A program made the position numbers and the translations under genes. From an uncultured Bacilli bacterium (lineage in GTDB: Bacteria; Bacillota_I; Bacilli_A; RF39; UBA660), in the NCBI GenBank assembly GCA_934098525.1, contig CAKONZ010000004.1, positions 62,001 through 126,000 of the forward strand: a stretch of DNA of 64,000 nucleotides. The letters are read 5' to 3'. This document shows, piece after piece, positions 1 through 9,003 of this stretch (positions within the stretch are counted from its first letter, which is position 1; each line of letters opens with the position of its first letter). Below the pieces are notes generated by a model. That model ran no database searches. It saw only the letters and a program-made list of their open reading frames with translations, and was not told where the DNA came from.

Positions 1-527
1 ATGATAGCATAGAATTTATAACTGCATATATAGAAAAAAAACAAATCAAAAATATCTTAGAAATAGGTACAGCCATTGGATATTCTTCTATAATGATGGC
101 CTTATCATCTCCTGATATTCATGTTGTTACAATTGAAAAAGATAAAGAAAGATATTTAGAAGCTCTAAAAAATGTAAAACAATTTAATTTAGAAGAAAGA
201 ATAACATTAATTTATAGTGATGCCCTAGAAACAAAAATAAAAGGTAGATATGATATGATCTTAATTGATGCAGCTAAAAGTAAAAACATGGAATTTTTCA
301 AGTATTATGAAAAGAATCTAGAATTAAACGGATCAATAATAACAGATAATTTAAAATTTCATGGCTATGTAGACAAAGACTTAAAAGACATAGAAAGTAG
401 AAACATAAGAGCATTAGTAAAAAAAATAAGAAATTATATTACATTCTTAGAAGAAAACAATGAATACAAAACAAAGTTTTTTGACATAGGAGATGGCTTA
501 TCAATTAGTGAAAGAAGTGTTAAATAG
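1..527 (+). CDS. trmR: tRNA 5-hydroxyuridine O-methyltransferase (TrmR/YrrM-like), 5' end cut by the window
   Basis: The reading frame is open from base 3 and no start codon is visible, so the N-terminus lies outside; 174 residues are seen. A class I SAM-binding loop (EIGTAIGYSS) is followed by an acidic strand end (TIEKD), a catalytic-region motif (ILIDAAKS) and a later strand (IITDN), the order seen in the O-methyltransferase family 3. In Bacillus the TrmR enzyme methylates 5-hydroxyuridine at tRNA wobble position 34. The two U32-family genes that follow match the Bacillus yrrM-yrrN-yrrO order, which is why I choose TrmR over a generic catechol methyltransferase. The stop shares one base with the next start. 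Confidence 0.85.
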   Translation, partial: DSIEFITAYIEKKQIKNILEIGTAIGYSSIMMALSSPDIHVVTIEKDKERYLEALKNVKQFNLEERITLIYSDALETKIKGRYDMILIDAAKSKNMEFFKYYEKNLELNGSIITDNLKFHGYVDKDLKDIESRNIRALVKKIRNYITFLEENNEYKTKFFDIGDGLSISERSVK

Positions 528-1354
528 TGAAAATATTAATAAAACCAAAATATTCATATTTAAAATTATACAAGAATGCTGATGCATTCCTTTTTGGTAT
601 AAAAAAATTATCATCATTCCAAACCAAAGAAATAAGTATTGAAAAATTAACAAAAATTGTTAATAAGTATAAAGACAAAGAAATATTTGTATCAATAGAT
701 AAAAACATCTTTAATGAAGACTTAGAACTATTAAAACAATCATTAATAGCAATATCAAAATTAAATATAAAAGGATTATTCTTTTATGATTTAGCAGTTT
801 TATACCTAGTAGAAAAACTAAAACTAAACATTCCCTTAATATGGAATCAAGATTTTTTAACTACAAATTATAAAACATGTGATTTTTATGAAAAACAAAA
901 TGTCAAAGGTATAAAAATCTCCTCAGTCTTAACAACCGATGAAATAATTGAAATATCAGAAAAAACAAAATTAACAACATTTGTAGATATCTTTGGATAT
1001 CAATTAATGGCTTTTTCTAACAGAAAACTTATAACTAACTATTTTTCATATATAAACAAAAAAAATTTGAAAAAAAACAACTATATAATAGAAAGAAACA
1101 AGAAATACCTAATAAAAGAAAATACATCAGGTACAATGTTTATTTCTGATTATATATTAAATGGATATAGTAAAATAGAAAAACTTAAAAATATAGATTA
1201 TTTAATAGCAAATGAATTTATGATAAATCACTTTAAATTCAATCAAACAATAAACATATTAAAAGAAAAAAATAATCCAGATAAATTACAACATTTATAC
1301 AAAAACTTATCTACAGGATTCTTTGATAAAAAAACAATATATAAGGTGAAATAA
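527..1354 (+). CDS. trhP1: U32-family tRNA hydroxylation protein, TrhP1/YrrN-like
   Basis: A 275-residue protein beginning with GTG, sharing one base with the stop of the methyltransferase gene and one base with the start of the next gene, so translation is probably coupled. It is the short, divergent member of the peptidase U32 family. In Bacillus YrrN and YrrO act in prephenate-dependent hydroxylation of tRNA U34. The pairing with a full-length U32 protein and TrmR is the main evidence. The C-terminus lacks the Cys cluster seen in the partner. The sequence itself is weakly conserved, so the name rests largely on context. Confidence 0.7.
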   Translation: MKILIKPKYSYLKLYKNADAFLFGIKKLSSFQTKEISIEKLTKIVNKYKDKEIFVSIDKNIFNEDLELLKQSLIAISKLNIKGLFFYDLAVLYLVEKLKLNIPLIWNQDFLTTNYKTCDFYEKQNVKGIKISSVLTTDEIIEISEKTKLTTFVDIFGYQLMAFSNRKLITNYFSYINKKNLKKNNYIIERNKKYLIKENTSGTMFISDYILNGYSKIEKLKNIDYLIANEFMINHFKFNQTINILKEKNNPDKLQHLYKNLSTGFFDKKTIYKVK

Positions 1355-2532
1355 TGGAAAAAATAGAACTTTTATCCCCAGCAGGAGATTTAGAAAAATT
1401 AAAAATAGCATATTTATATGGTGCTGATGCTTGTTATATTGGTGGAAAAGACTTTAGTTTAAGAGCTAATGCCACTAATTTTTCTCTTGAGGAAATAGAA
1501 AAAGCAACAAAATATGCTCACAAACTAAATAAAAAATTATATGTAACAGTAAATATTGTTTTTCATAATGAAGATATCAAAGGTTTAGAAGAATATTTAA
1601 AAAAACTAGAAGAATTTGAAGTAGATGGTTTAATTATAAGTGATCCACTTGTAATATCTTTAATAAAAGAAAAATATCCAAAATTAAAAATATTTATAAG
1701 TACCCAAAATTCTACTACTAATATAATGGCTGTAAAATATTGGTTAGAACAAGGAGTAGATAGAATTGTTCTTTCCAGAGAAGTAACAAAAGAAGATATA
1801 AAAAAAATATATGATGAAACCAAAGCTGAACTAGAAGTATTCTTACATGGTGCAATGTGTACATGTATATCAGGTAGATGTGTATTATCAAACTATTTTA
1901 CTAATAGAGACTCAAATCGTGGTGGTTGTGCTCAAGTATGTAGATTCAATTTTGATCTAGATAAAAAAAGACCAACAGAATACGCGGTAGCAACAAAAGA
2001 CTTAAATTTAGCCAAATATATACCTGATCTTATTCAAATAGGAGTAAAATCACTAAAAATAGAAGGACGAATGAGAAGTACATATTATTTAGCAACAGTT
2101 AATAGTTGTTATAGAAAACTTATTGATGCATATTATAATAATAGTTTTAATGAAAAACTATTAGAAAAAGAAATAAAACTCTTATCAAGAGTGGCAAATA
2201 GAGAGTCAACTTCTCAATATTTTATGCACCAAGCTGATGAGACAGATCTATACTATAATGGTAGACAAGAAATATCCAATCAAGATTTTCTAGGAGTAGT
2301 AATTGACTATAATAAAAAAACTAAAATAGCAACAATAGAACAAAGAAATTACTTCGAACCAGGAGAAAGAATTAATATCTTTGGACCCAATAACATAGAT
2401 TTTGATTATGATATATATAAAATATATGATAGTGAATTCAATGAGTTAGAAAAAGCTTGTCATCCTAAACAAATAATAAAGATGAAAATAGAAAAAGAAG
2501 TAGTTAAGGATTCTATGCTTAGAAAAATTTAA
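1354..2532 (+). CDS. trhP2: U32-family tRNA hydroxylation protein, TrhP2/YrrO-like
   Basis: A 392-residue peptidase U32 family protein. It opens with the family signature ELLSPAGDLEKL, followed by GADACYIGG, and carries the central Cys-rich signature (HGAMCTCISGRCVLS, then GGCAQVCR) and the segment SLKIEGRMRS. These features mark the TrhP/RlhA branch, which uses prephenate to hydroxylate RNA uridines and carries an Fe-S cluster on the conserved Cys. It is the last gene of the trmR-trhP1-trhP2 unit. In Bacillus udk usually lies between this and greA; here it is absent. Confidence 0.88.
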   Translation: MEKIELLSPAGDLEKLKIAYLYGADACYIGGKDFSLRANATNFSLEEIEKATKYAHKLNKKLYVTVNIVFHNEDIKGLEEYLKKLEEFEVDGLIISDPLVISLIKEKYPKLKIFISTQNSTTNIMAVKYWLEQGVDRIVLSREVTKEDIKKIYDETKAELEVFLHGAMCTCISGRCVLSNYFTNRDSNRGGCAQVCRFNFDLDKKRPTEYAVATKDLNLAKYIPDLIQIGVKSLKIEGRMRSTYYLATVNSCYRKLIDAYYNNSFNEKLLEKEIKLLSRVANRESTSQYFMHQADETDLYYNGRQEISNQDFLGVVIDYNKKTKIATIEQRNYFEPGERINIFGPNNIDFDYDIYKIYDSEFNELEKACHPKQIIKMKIEKEVVKDSMLRKI

Positions 2533-2547
2533 TAATAGGTAAAACGC

Positions 2548-2576
2548 TTGACAAAAGTCAAAAAAAATAGTATCCT
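2548..2576 (+). promoter_or_regulatory. Promoter of greA (sigma-A type)
   Basis: TTGACA at 2548-2553, a spacer of 17, and TATCCT at 2571-2576. It lies directly after trhP2, so greA has its own start of transcription in addition to any read-through. Confidence 0.75.
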
Positions 2577-2610
2577 TAAGTAGTTAAATTTTTTAAGAGG
2601 TGATGAAAAA

Positions 2611-3084
2611 ATGGCAGAAAAAAAACCAATTTTTTTAACTAAAGAAGGATATGAAGAAATAAAAAATGAATTAGATTATCTAATAAATGTAGCAAGACCA
2701 GAAAACATTACAGCCATCAAAGAAGCAAGAGCTCTTGGAGATTTATCTGAAAATGCCGATTATGATGCTGCAAGAAATGATCAAGCTGAACTTGAAGCTA
2801 AAATCAAAAAACTTCAAGCAGTTATAGATAATGTAACTATTATAGATGAAATAAGTACAGATAAAGTTGGAGTAGGAAATACAGTAAAAATTTCTTATGT
2901 TGATGATGAAGAAGACGTTGACCAATACAAAATAGTAGGAAGTCAAGAAGCAGATCCATTTGAAAGTAAAATATCAAATGAATCACCAATAGCTAAAGCC
3001 CTAATGGGACATAAAGTTGGAGACGTAGTGTCAGTTGAAAGTCCAAATGGTAGCTATGAAGTAAAAGTTATAGAAATAAAATAA
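2611..3084 (+). CDS. greA: Transcription elongation factor GreA
   Basis: A 157-residue protein, the usual family length. The N-terminal coiled coil contains LTKEGYEEIKNEL and the hairpin-tip region ARALGDLSENADYDAARNDQ, which carries the two acidic residues that enter the RNA polymerase secondary channel and stimulate cleavage of backtracked RNA. The C-terminal part ends with SPIAKALMGHKVGD, typical of the FKBP-like domain. A strong ribosome site (AGAGGTGATG) precedes ATG 2611. It has its own promoter and a terminator directly after the stop, so it is a single-gene unit. Confidence 0.97.
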   Translation: MAEKKPIFLTKEGYEEIKNELDYLINVARPENITAIKEARALGDLSENADYDAARNDQAELEAKIKKLQAVIDNVTIIDEISTDKVGVGNTVKISYVDDEEDVDQYKIVGSQEADPFESKISNESPIAKALMGHKVGDVVSVESPNGSYEVKVIEIK

Positions 3085-3109
3085 AGTAAACTCAAACGTT
3101 TGCTTTTTT
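3085..3109 (+). terminator. Terminator after greA
   Basis: Stem arms 3085-3091 and 3098-3104 (AGTAAAC with GTTTGCT, one G-U pair), a 6-nt loop, then a run of T. It starts at the base after the greA stop. Confidence 0.7.
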
Positions 3110-3123
3110 AATAAAAAAATTTC

Positions 3124-3152
3124 TTGAATAAATAAAATAAATAATATATAAT
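3124..3152 (+). promoter_or_regulatory. Promoter of tig (sigma-A type)
   Basis: TTGAAT at 3124-3129, a 17-nt spacer and a perfect TATAAT at 3147-3152, about 25 nt upstream of the trigger factor start. Confidence 0.8.
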
Positions 3153-3176
3153 ATTAGTGATCAAAAGGAGAGAGTT

Positions 3177-4436
3177 ATGGAAAAGAAAAAAAACGTATTT
3201 GAAGAAAGCGTAAAATTTACAAAAGAAGAATTTGATAATGCAATAGATAAAGCGTTCGAAAAAAAGAAAAAAACAATAAAAATGGATGGCTTTAGAGAAG
3301 GAAAAGTACCAAAAGACTTATATATGAAAAAAGCTGGTAAAGAATCATTATACATGGATGCTATAGATGTATTATTACCAGAAGCATATGATAGAGTATT
3401 CAAAGATGGTAAATATGAACCAATTTTAGATCCTAAAGTAGACTTAAAAGAAATAAGTGAAAATGGTGTAGAATTTGTTTTCACTATTACAACAAAACCA
3501 GAAGTAAAAATAACAAAATACAAAGACTTAGGAGTTAAAAAACCAACAGTAAAAGTAACTAAAGAAGAAATAAATCATCAAATAGAAGATTTACTTGAAA
3601 AATATAGTGAAATAGAATTAAAAGAAAATAAAACAGTTGAAGATCATGATATAGCAGTAATTGACTTTGAAGGATTTAAAGATAACAAAGCATTCGAAGG
3701 TGGTAAAGGAGAAAACTACTCATTAGAAATAGGATCTCATACATTTATACCAGGATTCGAAGAACAATTAATTGGTATGAAAGAAAAAGAAGAAAAAGAA
3801 ATTAAAGTAACATTTCCAGAAGATTACCAATCATCTGAATTAAAAGGAAAAGAAGCAACATTCAAAGTTAAAGTAAATGAAATAAAAACAAAAGTAAAAA
3901 GACAATTAGATGATGAGTTCTTTGAAGATCTAGGAATGGAAGGAATAAAAACTAAAGAAGATTTAGAAAAAGAAATCAAAGAAAACATAAAAGTTAATAA
4001 AGAAAGAGAAGCAGAAGATGCTTACATCGATGAATTATTAAAAGAAATAGGAAAAAATACAAAAGTTGAAATTCCTGAAGAATTAATAGAAGATGAAATA
4101 TCACACATGATAAAAAGATTTGAAGAACAAATGAAAATGCAAGGAATTACACTTGATTTATACTATCAAATAACTAAATCTACTGAACAAGATCTAAGAA
4201 ATCAAATGAAAGAAGAAGCAAATAAACACATTTTATATAGATTTATCTTAGATGAAATCAAAAATAAAGAAAATATTAAAGTAGAAGAAAAAGAAATAGA
4301 AGAAGAATTTGAAAAAATTGCTAAACAATATAATACAACTAAAGAAGAAGTTAAAAAAATGTATGGCAATGAAAACATGATGAAATATGAACTTGAAGCT
4401 AAAAAAACATTAGATTTCTTAAAAGAAAATAACTAA
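3177..4436 (+). CDS. tig: Trigger factor, ribosome-associated chaperone and prolyl isomerase
   Basis: A 419-residue protein with the three trigger factor parts. The N-terminal ribosome-binding domain contains DGFREGKVPKDL, the counterpart of the GFRxGKxP signature that docks on ribosomal protein L23. A central FKBP-type isomerase domain (about residues 155-240) contains VIDFEGF and SLEIGSHTFIPGFEEQLIGM. A long Lys/Glu-rich helical C-terminal domain follows. AAAAGGAGAG lies 6 bases before ATG. It is transcribed alone, between its own promoter and a terminator. Confidence 0.96.
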   Translation: MEKKKNVFEESVKFTKEEFDNAIDKAFEKKKKTIKMDGFREGKVPKDLYMKKAGKESLYMDAIDVLLPEAYDRVFKDGKYEPILDPKVDLKEISENGVEFVFTITTKPEVKITKYKDLGVKKPTVKVTKEEINHQIEDLLEKYSEIELKENKTVEDHDIAVIDFEGFKDNKAFEGGKGENYSLEIGSHTFIPGFEEQLIGMKEKEEKEIKVTFPEDYQSSELKGKEATFKVKVNEIKTKVKRQLDDEFFEDLGMEGIKTKEDLEKEIKENIKVNKEREAEDAYIDELLKEIGKNTKVEIPEELIEDEISHMIKRFEEQMKMQGITLDLYYQITKSTEQDLRNQMKEEANKHILYRFILDEIKNKENIKVEEKEIEEEFEKIAKQYNTTKEEVKKMYGNENMMKYELEAKKTLDFLKENN

Positions 4437-4459
4437 AAAAGTCAATTTTGACTTTTTTT
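4437..4459 (+). terminator. Terminator after tig
   Basis: AAAAAGTCA pairs with TGACTTTTT around a short loop, followed by T residues; it begins right after the trigger factor stop. Confidence 0.75.
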
Positions 4460-4504
4460 AATTTACATAATAAGTTATAATTAGAGAATGAATTGAGGGA
4501 TAAT

Positions 4505-5686
4505 ATGAAAAACTTAATATTAATAAAATATGGAGAATTAACAACAAAAAAAGACAACAGAAAAGAATTTATAAACATTCTTTATAACAACTTACACAAT
4601 AAAATAAAAGAATATGATGCCAAAATAATAAAAGAATATTCCAGAATGTATATTGAATTTGATGAAACATATCAAAAACAAATATTAGAAATATTGCACA
4701 ATACCTTTGGAATACATGCTTTTAATCTAGCATATAAAACAAATTCTAAGGAAGAAGATATAAAAGATAAAGTTTTAGAACTACTAAAAGAAACAAACTT
4801 TAATACCTTTAAAGTAGTAACCAATAGAAGAGAAAAATCCTTTCCTATTCCAAGTATGGAATTTAATAATGTAATTGGGGGACACATACTAAGAAATATA
4901 AAAAATATCAAAGTAGATGTAAAAAATCCTGATATATATGTAAATATTGAAATAAACAAAGAAGATACTTATATATACTTTAATGACATAAAAGGCTTAG
5001 GAGGATATCCAGTAGGAGTACAAAAAAAAGGATTATTAATGTTATCTGGAGGAATAGACTCTCCAGTAGCGGGATATTTAGCCTTAAAAAGAGGTATCAA
5101 AATAGATGCCATATATTTTGAAGCCATACCACATACAAGCTTAAATGCTAGAGAAAAAGTAATAAGTCTAGCCAAAGAACTATTAAAATACTCAAATGAC
5201 TTTAATCTATATGTCATACCAATAACAAAACTACAAGAAGAAATATATAAAAAAGTAGATCAAGAATATATAATAACAATTCTAAGAAGAATGATGTATC
5301 GTATATCAGAAAAAGTAGCTAAAAAATACAAAGGCTTAGTATTAATAAATGGTGAAAGTATAGGTCAAGTAGCCTCACAAACTCTAACTAGTATGAGTGT
5401 TATTAATGAAGTAGTAAAACTTCCTGTAATAAGACCCGTAGCGTGTCTTGATAAGCTAGAAATAATAGATATAGCAAAAAAAATAAACACATACGAAACC
5501 AGTATATTACCATATGAAGATTGTTGTACAATATTTGTACCTCGCCATCCTGTTATCAATCCAAAACTATCAAAATGTATAGAAATGGAACAAAAAATTG
5601 ACTATGAACAATTAATAGAAGAAATAATGGAAAATATTTTAGTAATAAAAATAAAAAATGAAGAAGAGTATAAAGATTTATTATAA
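4505..5686 (+). CDS. thiI: tRNA uridine 4-sulfurtransferase ThiI
   Basis: Transfers persulfide sulfur to U8 of tRNA and, in many bacteria, to the ThiS thiazole pathway. The 393 residues hold an N-terminal ferredoxin-like domain, a THUMP domain (about 60-165) and a PP-loop ATP-pyrophosphatase domain with LMLSGGIDSPVAG. A CC pair near the end (EDCCTIFVPRHP) lies where this family often carries Cys; there is no C-terminal rhodanese domain, as in Bacillus. An in-frame TTG at 4493 is possible but lies upstream of the GAGGGA ribosome site, so ATG 4505 is preferred. No adjacent cysteine desulfurase gene is seen. Confidence 0.93.
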   Translation: MKNLILIKYGELTTKKDNRKEFINILYNNLHNKIKEYDAKIIKEYSRMYIEFDETYQKQILEILHNTFGIHAFNLAYKTNSKEEDIKDKVLELLKETNFNTFKVVTNRREKSFPIPSMEFNNVIGGHILRNIKNIKVDVKNPDIYVNIEINKEDTYIYFNDIKGLGGYPVGVQKKGLLMLSGGIDSPVAGYLALKRGIKIDAIYFEAIPHTSLNAREKVISLAKELLKYSNDFNLYVIPITKLQEEIYKKVDQEYIITILRRMMYRISEKVAKKYKGLVLINGESIGQVASQTLTSMSVINEVVKLPVIRPVACLDKLEIIDIAKKINTYETSILPYEDCCTIFVPRHPVINPKLSKCIEMEQKIDYEQLIEEIMENILVIKIKNEEEYKDLL

Positions 5687-5771
5687 AACATTTATACTTT
5701 TTTTTTGTCAAAAAATATGTTATAGTAAAACCATAATATAAAATAAAGAATATTCGTAGGTGGTGGTAAAA

Positions 5772-7784
5772 ATGTACGATGATGAAGATATTGAAGGCCT
5801 AGATGAAGAAACAGAATCAGAGGATGGTAAAGATAGCTCGTCACAATCCTTAAAAGATAAATATGACGAAATGAAATCTAATAGAGATAACTATAAACAA
5901 AAAAAAGCTGAAGAAGAGGAAAAGGAAAAAGAGGAAAAAGAAAAAGATAAAGAACCAAACAATTCTCAAGAACAAAATAACAATCAAGAGCAAAAACCAC
6001 TAGAAAATAAAAAAGACGATCCCGATAGTAAAGCTATAGAAGATGCTAAAAATAAAAATAATGATCAACTAAGAAAAGGAAATAATGATCCTTCAGGAGA
6101 AAGAAAAAATAATAATTTACCTAAAAATGAAAAACCAAATGATGGACTATCAAACAAATTATCAGAAAGTAGAAAAAGACAACAAGATAAATTTGGAAAA
6201 TCTGAAGAAGACAATCCTATTAAAAGAGGTATAGATAAAGGTAAAAAAACTATTAATGAAAAACTTGGTAGATCAAATGAATCAAATAAACTTGGTAATA
6301 TAGGATCAAAAGCCAAAGAAGGAGCCAAAAAAGGTAAAGAAAAAGCTGCAAAAGCTGTTAAAGACGGAGCAAAAAAACTTGGAAAAGTTGCCAAAGAAGG
6401 AATAAAAAAAATATGGGCAGCTTTACCACCAGATTGGAAAATAATAATTATAGCAGTAATAGCGGCAATAATATTAATATTTTTCTTAATTTTAATAATA
6501 CTATTAGTAGTAGGAGAAGGTTCTTCTAAAAATCTTAATGATTATACTAGTGGTGGAACATGCTCTTACAACTACTCTGCAGCAAATGATGAAACCATGT
6601 CATTTTTATCAAATATGGCTAATCCTGTTGGAGAAATAGCATACACTATTTCATCTCCATTTGGATGGAGAACTCATCCTATTTATGGTAATAATGTTTT
6701 CCATAGAGGAATAGATATAACAGGTACAGTAATGGGAAAACCAGTATATGCTGCTCAAGATGGAGAAGTTATATCAATAAGTTATAATCATCAAAGTGCA
6801 GGTAATTGGATAAAAATAAAACATGATGGAAATTATATAACAGAATATATGCATTTAAATGACATAGTGTCTGGTCTACAAGTAAAAGATAAAGTTGCAA
6901 AAGGTACAATAATTGGTCATATAGGAAGCACTGGAGATAGTACTGGACCCCATCTTGATTTCAGAATTCAAAAAGATAATACTTACATAAGTCCAGACCC
7001 ATTCTTCGGTATATCAGATATAGGATTTGAACATTGTATAGATCCAAACAAAACAACTAATGGTAACTGTGATGAAGATGACAGATTAGCATCAAAAGTA
7101 GATTTTAAAACAATACTTAATGAATATAAATGTGATTCAGAAGTAGCAGGAGACTTTATGAGTTTTCTAACACAAGCAGAAGGAAATCCTGGAAACTGTA
7201 CAACTTCTGATGGAAAAGAAGGATATACTGCTAAAAATCTTGGCGATGGTACAGTAACAGCAGGACCAGGTGTTACTAACTATGCTATAGAATCATATCA
7301 AAATATAATTATCAATAATAATGCAACACAATACTTTACCAAATTATCAACTGGAAAATATCTTATGAAAAGCGGCGAATGTGTTCCTAAAAATATTATT
7401 AATGAAATTATGACAGCAGTACTAAAAAGTTCAAAAGACCAAATTACAAAAGAATCTGCAAATCTAGGAATAACATTACAAGATTACCAAGTAAATATGA
7501 TATCATCATTAAGTTATAACTTTGGACCAAGTGTAATACCAGAATGTCTAAATGCATATAAAAATTATAGTGCTAATGGTTATAGTAACCAATATGAAGG
7601 ACTTTGGAGTTGTATGAAAGGAAAAGTAAATTTCGGAACAAATGCAGAAGCAGGTCACAAATCAAGAAGAAAAGCAGAATTTGAAGTATTTGTAACAGGT
7701 GACTATAATGTAAAAATATATGGAAGAAATATAAACGACTACGACAATTATAATTCAGACAACGTTATGAGTAGATTAAGATAA
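5772..7784 (+). CDS. Membrane-anchored two-domain cell-wall hydrolase (M23 peptidase plus GH24-like lysozyme)
   Basis: A 670-residue protein. Residues 1-220 are charged and low in complexity (Lys, Glu, Asn), with Ala/Lys-rich stretches before the membrane; one transmembrane helix lies near 223-250, so most of the enzyme is outside. An M23 metallopeptidase domain (about 290-410) shows zinc ligands in HRGID and PHLDFRI. A second domain (about 440-655) resembles GH24 lysozymes: FLTQAEGN supplies the candidate catalytic Glu, then LSYNFG and SRRKAEFEVF. GTG 5760 lies upstream in frame, but AGGTGG is best spaced for ATG 5772. A lipoprotein follows after 11 bases. Probable role: remodelling of peptidoglycan by cutting both peptide and sugar bonds. 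Such pairs also occur in conjugation machines, but no other transfer genes are here. Confidence 0.75.
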   Translation: MYDDEDIEGLDEETESEDGKDSSSQSLKDKYDEMKSNRDNYKQKKAEEEEKEKEEKEKDKEPNNSQEQNNNQEQKPLENKKDDPDSKAIEDAKNKNNDQLRKGNNDPSGERKNNNLPKNEKPNDGLSNKLSESRKRQQDKFGKSEEDNPIKRGIDKGKKTINEKLGRSNESNKLGNIGSKAKEGAKKGKEKAAKAVKDGAKKLGKVAKEGIKKIWAALPPDWKIIIIAVIAAIILIFFLILIILLVVGEGSSKNLNDYTSGGTCSYNYSAANDETMSFLSNMANPVGEIAYTISSPFGWRTHPIYGNNVFHRGIDITGTVMGKPVYAAQDGEVISISYNHQSAGNWIKIKHDGNYITEYMHLNDIVSGLQVKDKVAKGTIIGHIGSTGDSTGPHLDFRIQKDNTYISPDPFFGISDIGFEHCIDPNKTTNGNCDEDDRLASKVDFKTILNEYKCDSEVAGDFMSFLTQAEGNPGNCTTSDGKEGYTAKNLGDGTVTAGPGVTNYAIESYQNIIINNNATQYFTKLSTGKYLMKSGECVPKNIINEIMTAVLKSSKDQITKESANLGITLQDYQVNMISSLSYNFGPSVIPECLNAYKNYSANGYSNQYEGLWSCMKGKVNFGTNAEAGHKSRRKAEFEVFVTGDYNVKIYGRNINDYDNYNSDNVMSRLR

Positions 7785-7795
7785 TTGGAGGAAAT

Positions 7796-8509
7796 ATGAA
7801 AAAAGTAAAAATAATCGGTTTAATGATATTATGTATATTTTTAAGTGGTTGTAGTGTTGAATATAACTTAGTAATTAAAGAAGACAAAATAAAAGAAAAC
7901 ATCAATATGTCTTCAAATAACAACAATGAAGTTTTTAACAATAATAATCTTTCAAGAATATATAGTTCTGCATCAAACACAGCACGAGTAGCGTTAAATA
8001 AAGATCATAAAGACATCTACGATACCCAAGGTAACATTACACCTGGTATTGATGGAGTAGGATATTATACTTTAAAATATTTAAACAACAATACCAACAG
8101 CCAATTATCAGCAGACTACACTTATAATCTTAAAGAATATAAAGAAGCAAACGAAATACCAAACTACGTTGGAATGTTTGAAGTTGATATATCAGAAGAT
8201 GAATATAATATCCAAGTAGGAAATTTCTCATTCTTTAATACATATAAAACAGTTGATAGACTAAAAATAAATATTACTACTGATAAAGAAGTTTTATCAA
8301 GTAATGCTGACAATGTAACAGGTAATACTTATACATGGACTATAGATAGAAATAACTTTAAATCAAAAGGCATAAAATTTAAAATGAAACTAGAAGAAGA
8401 TAAAACTGAAGAAAATAAAAAAAATAAAATAATAATAATATGCTGTATATTAATATTTATTGGTTCAATAGCATTTATAATAACAACTAAAAAACAAAAA
8501 AAATATTAA
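7796..8509 (+). CDS. Lipoprotein with a C-terminal membrane helix, function unknown
   Basis: A 237-residue protein with a lipoprotein signal (hydrophobic stretch then LSGC, Cys at residue 19), so it would be lipid-anchored outside. A second hydrophobic segment near the C-terminus (residues about 208-230), followed by KKQKKY, would give it an additional membrane anchor with an inside tail. The middle is Asn/Ser-rich and predicted mostly beta. GGAGG lies just before ATG and only 11 bases separate it from the wall hydrolase, so the two are probably co-transcribed. I do not recognise the family. Confidence 0.75.
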   Translation: MKKVKIIGLMILCIFLSGCSVEYNLVIKEDKIKENINMSSNNNNEVFNNNNLSRIYSSASNTARVALNKDHKDIYDTQGNITPGIDGVGYYTLKYLNNNTNSQLSADYTYNLKEYKEANEIPNYVGMFEVDISEDEYNIQVGNFSFFNTYKTVDRLKINITTDKEVLSSNADNVTGNTYTWTIDRNNFKSKGIKFKMKLEEDKTEENKKNKIIIICCILIFIGSIAFIITTKKQKKY

Positions 8510-8540
8510 AATTATAAAAATTAAAAAAATATACAAAATA

Positions 8541-8580
8541 AATAATGTATTAATATATTATATACATTATTTATTTTTTT
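8541..8580 (+). terminator. Terminator after the hydrolase-lipoprotein pair
   Basis: AATAATGTAT at 8541-8550 pairs with ATACATTATT at 8562-8571; a T-rich run follows. Confidence 0.65.
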
Positions 8581-8620
8581 ATAAAAAAAACAACAGGTAG
8601 AAATTACCATAGCAAAAAAT

Positions 8621-8649
8621 GTATGTTTTTGTTAAAAATTCACATTCTA
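8621..8649 (+). promoter_or_regulatory. Sigma-G-type forespore promoter of the SASP gene
   Basis: GTATG at 8621-8625 and CATTCTA at 8643-8649, separated by 17 bases. Both fit the forespore consensus known from Bacillus (gHATR, 17-18 bases, CATWHTA). No sigma-A-like pair with correct spacing overlaps it. Confidence 0.65.
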
Positions 8650-8674
8650 TAAATGTATAGGAGGTGAAAACACA

Positions 8675-8878
8675 ATGAACAACAAAAGTAATAAGTTAGT
8701 AGTTCCAGGAGCTAAACAAGCTATCGAATCTATGAAATATGAAATAGCTAGAGAATTTGGTGTTACTCTAGGACCAGATGCTACTTCAAGAGCTAACGGA
8801 TCAGTAGGTGGAGAAATCACTAAACGTTTAGTTGAAAGAGGAATGTCTCAATTAGGTGGAAATTACTCAAATAAATAA
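8675..8878 (+). CDS. Alpha/beta-type small acid-soluble spore protein (SASP)
   Basis: A 67-residue protein matching the alpha/beta SASP family along its full length: an N-terminal helix (VPGAKQAIESMKYEIA), the GPR protease cleavage region (YEIAREFGV), then LGPDATSRANGSVGGEITKR and a C-terminal LGG. These proteins coat forespore DNA, shift it to an A-like form and protect it from UV and heat; GPR degrades them on germination. A strong GGAGGTG ribosome site and a sigma-G-type promoter precede it, and it has its own terminator. It is direct evidence for endospore formation. Confidence 0.97.
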   Translation: MNNKSNKLVVPGAKQAIESMKYEIAREFGVTLGPDATSRANGSVGGEITKRLVERGMSQLGGNYSNK

Positions 8879-8895
8879 CAAATAATATAATTAAG

Positions 8896-8931
8896 AAGAT
8901 GAATAATTGTTAAATATTATTCATCTTTTTT
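8896..8931 (+). terminator. Terminator after the SASP gene
   Basis: A perfect 12-bp stem, AAGATGAATAAT (8896-8907) with its complement (8916-8927), an 8-nt loop and a T run. Confidence 0.88.
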
Positions 8932-9003
8932 ATTTAAAAAATATTTTTATAGAAAAAAACTAATTTTTATGTTATTATATCAGTAGTTAGGAGGAATAAT
9001 AAT

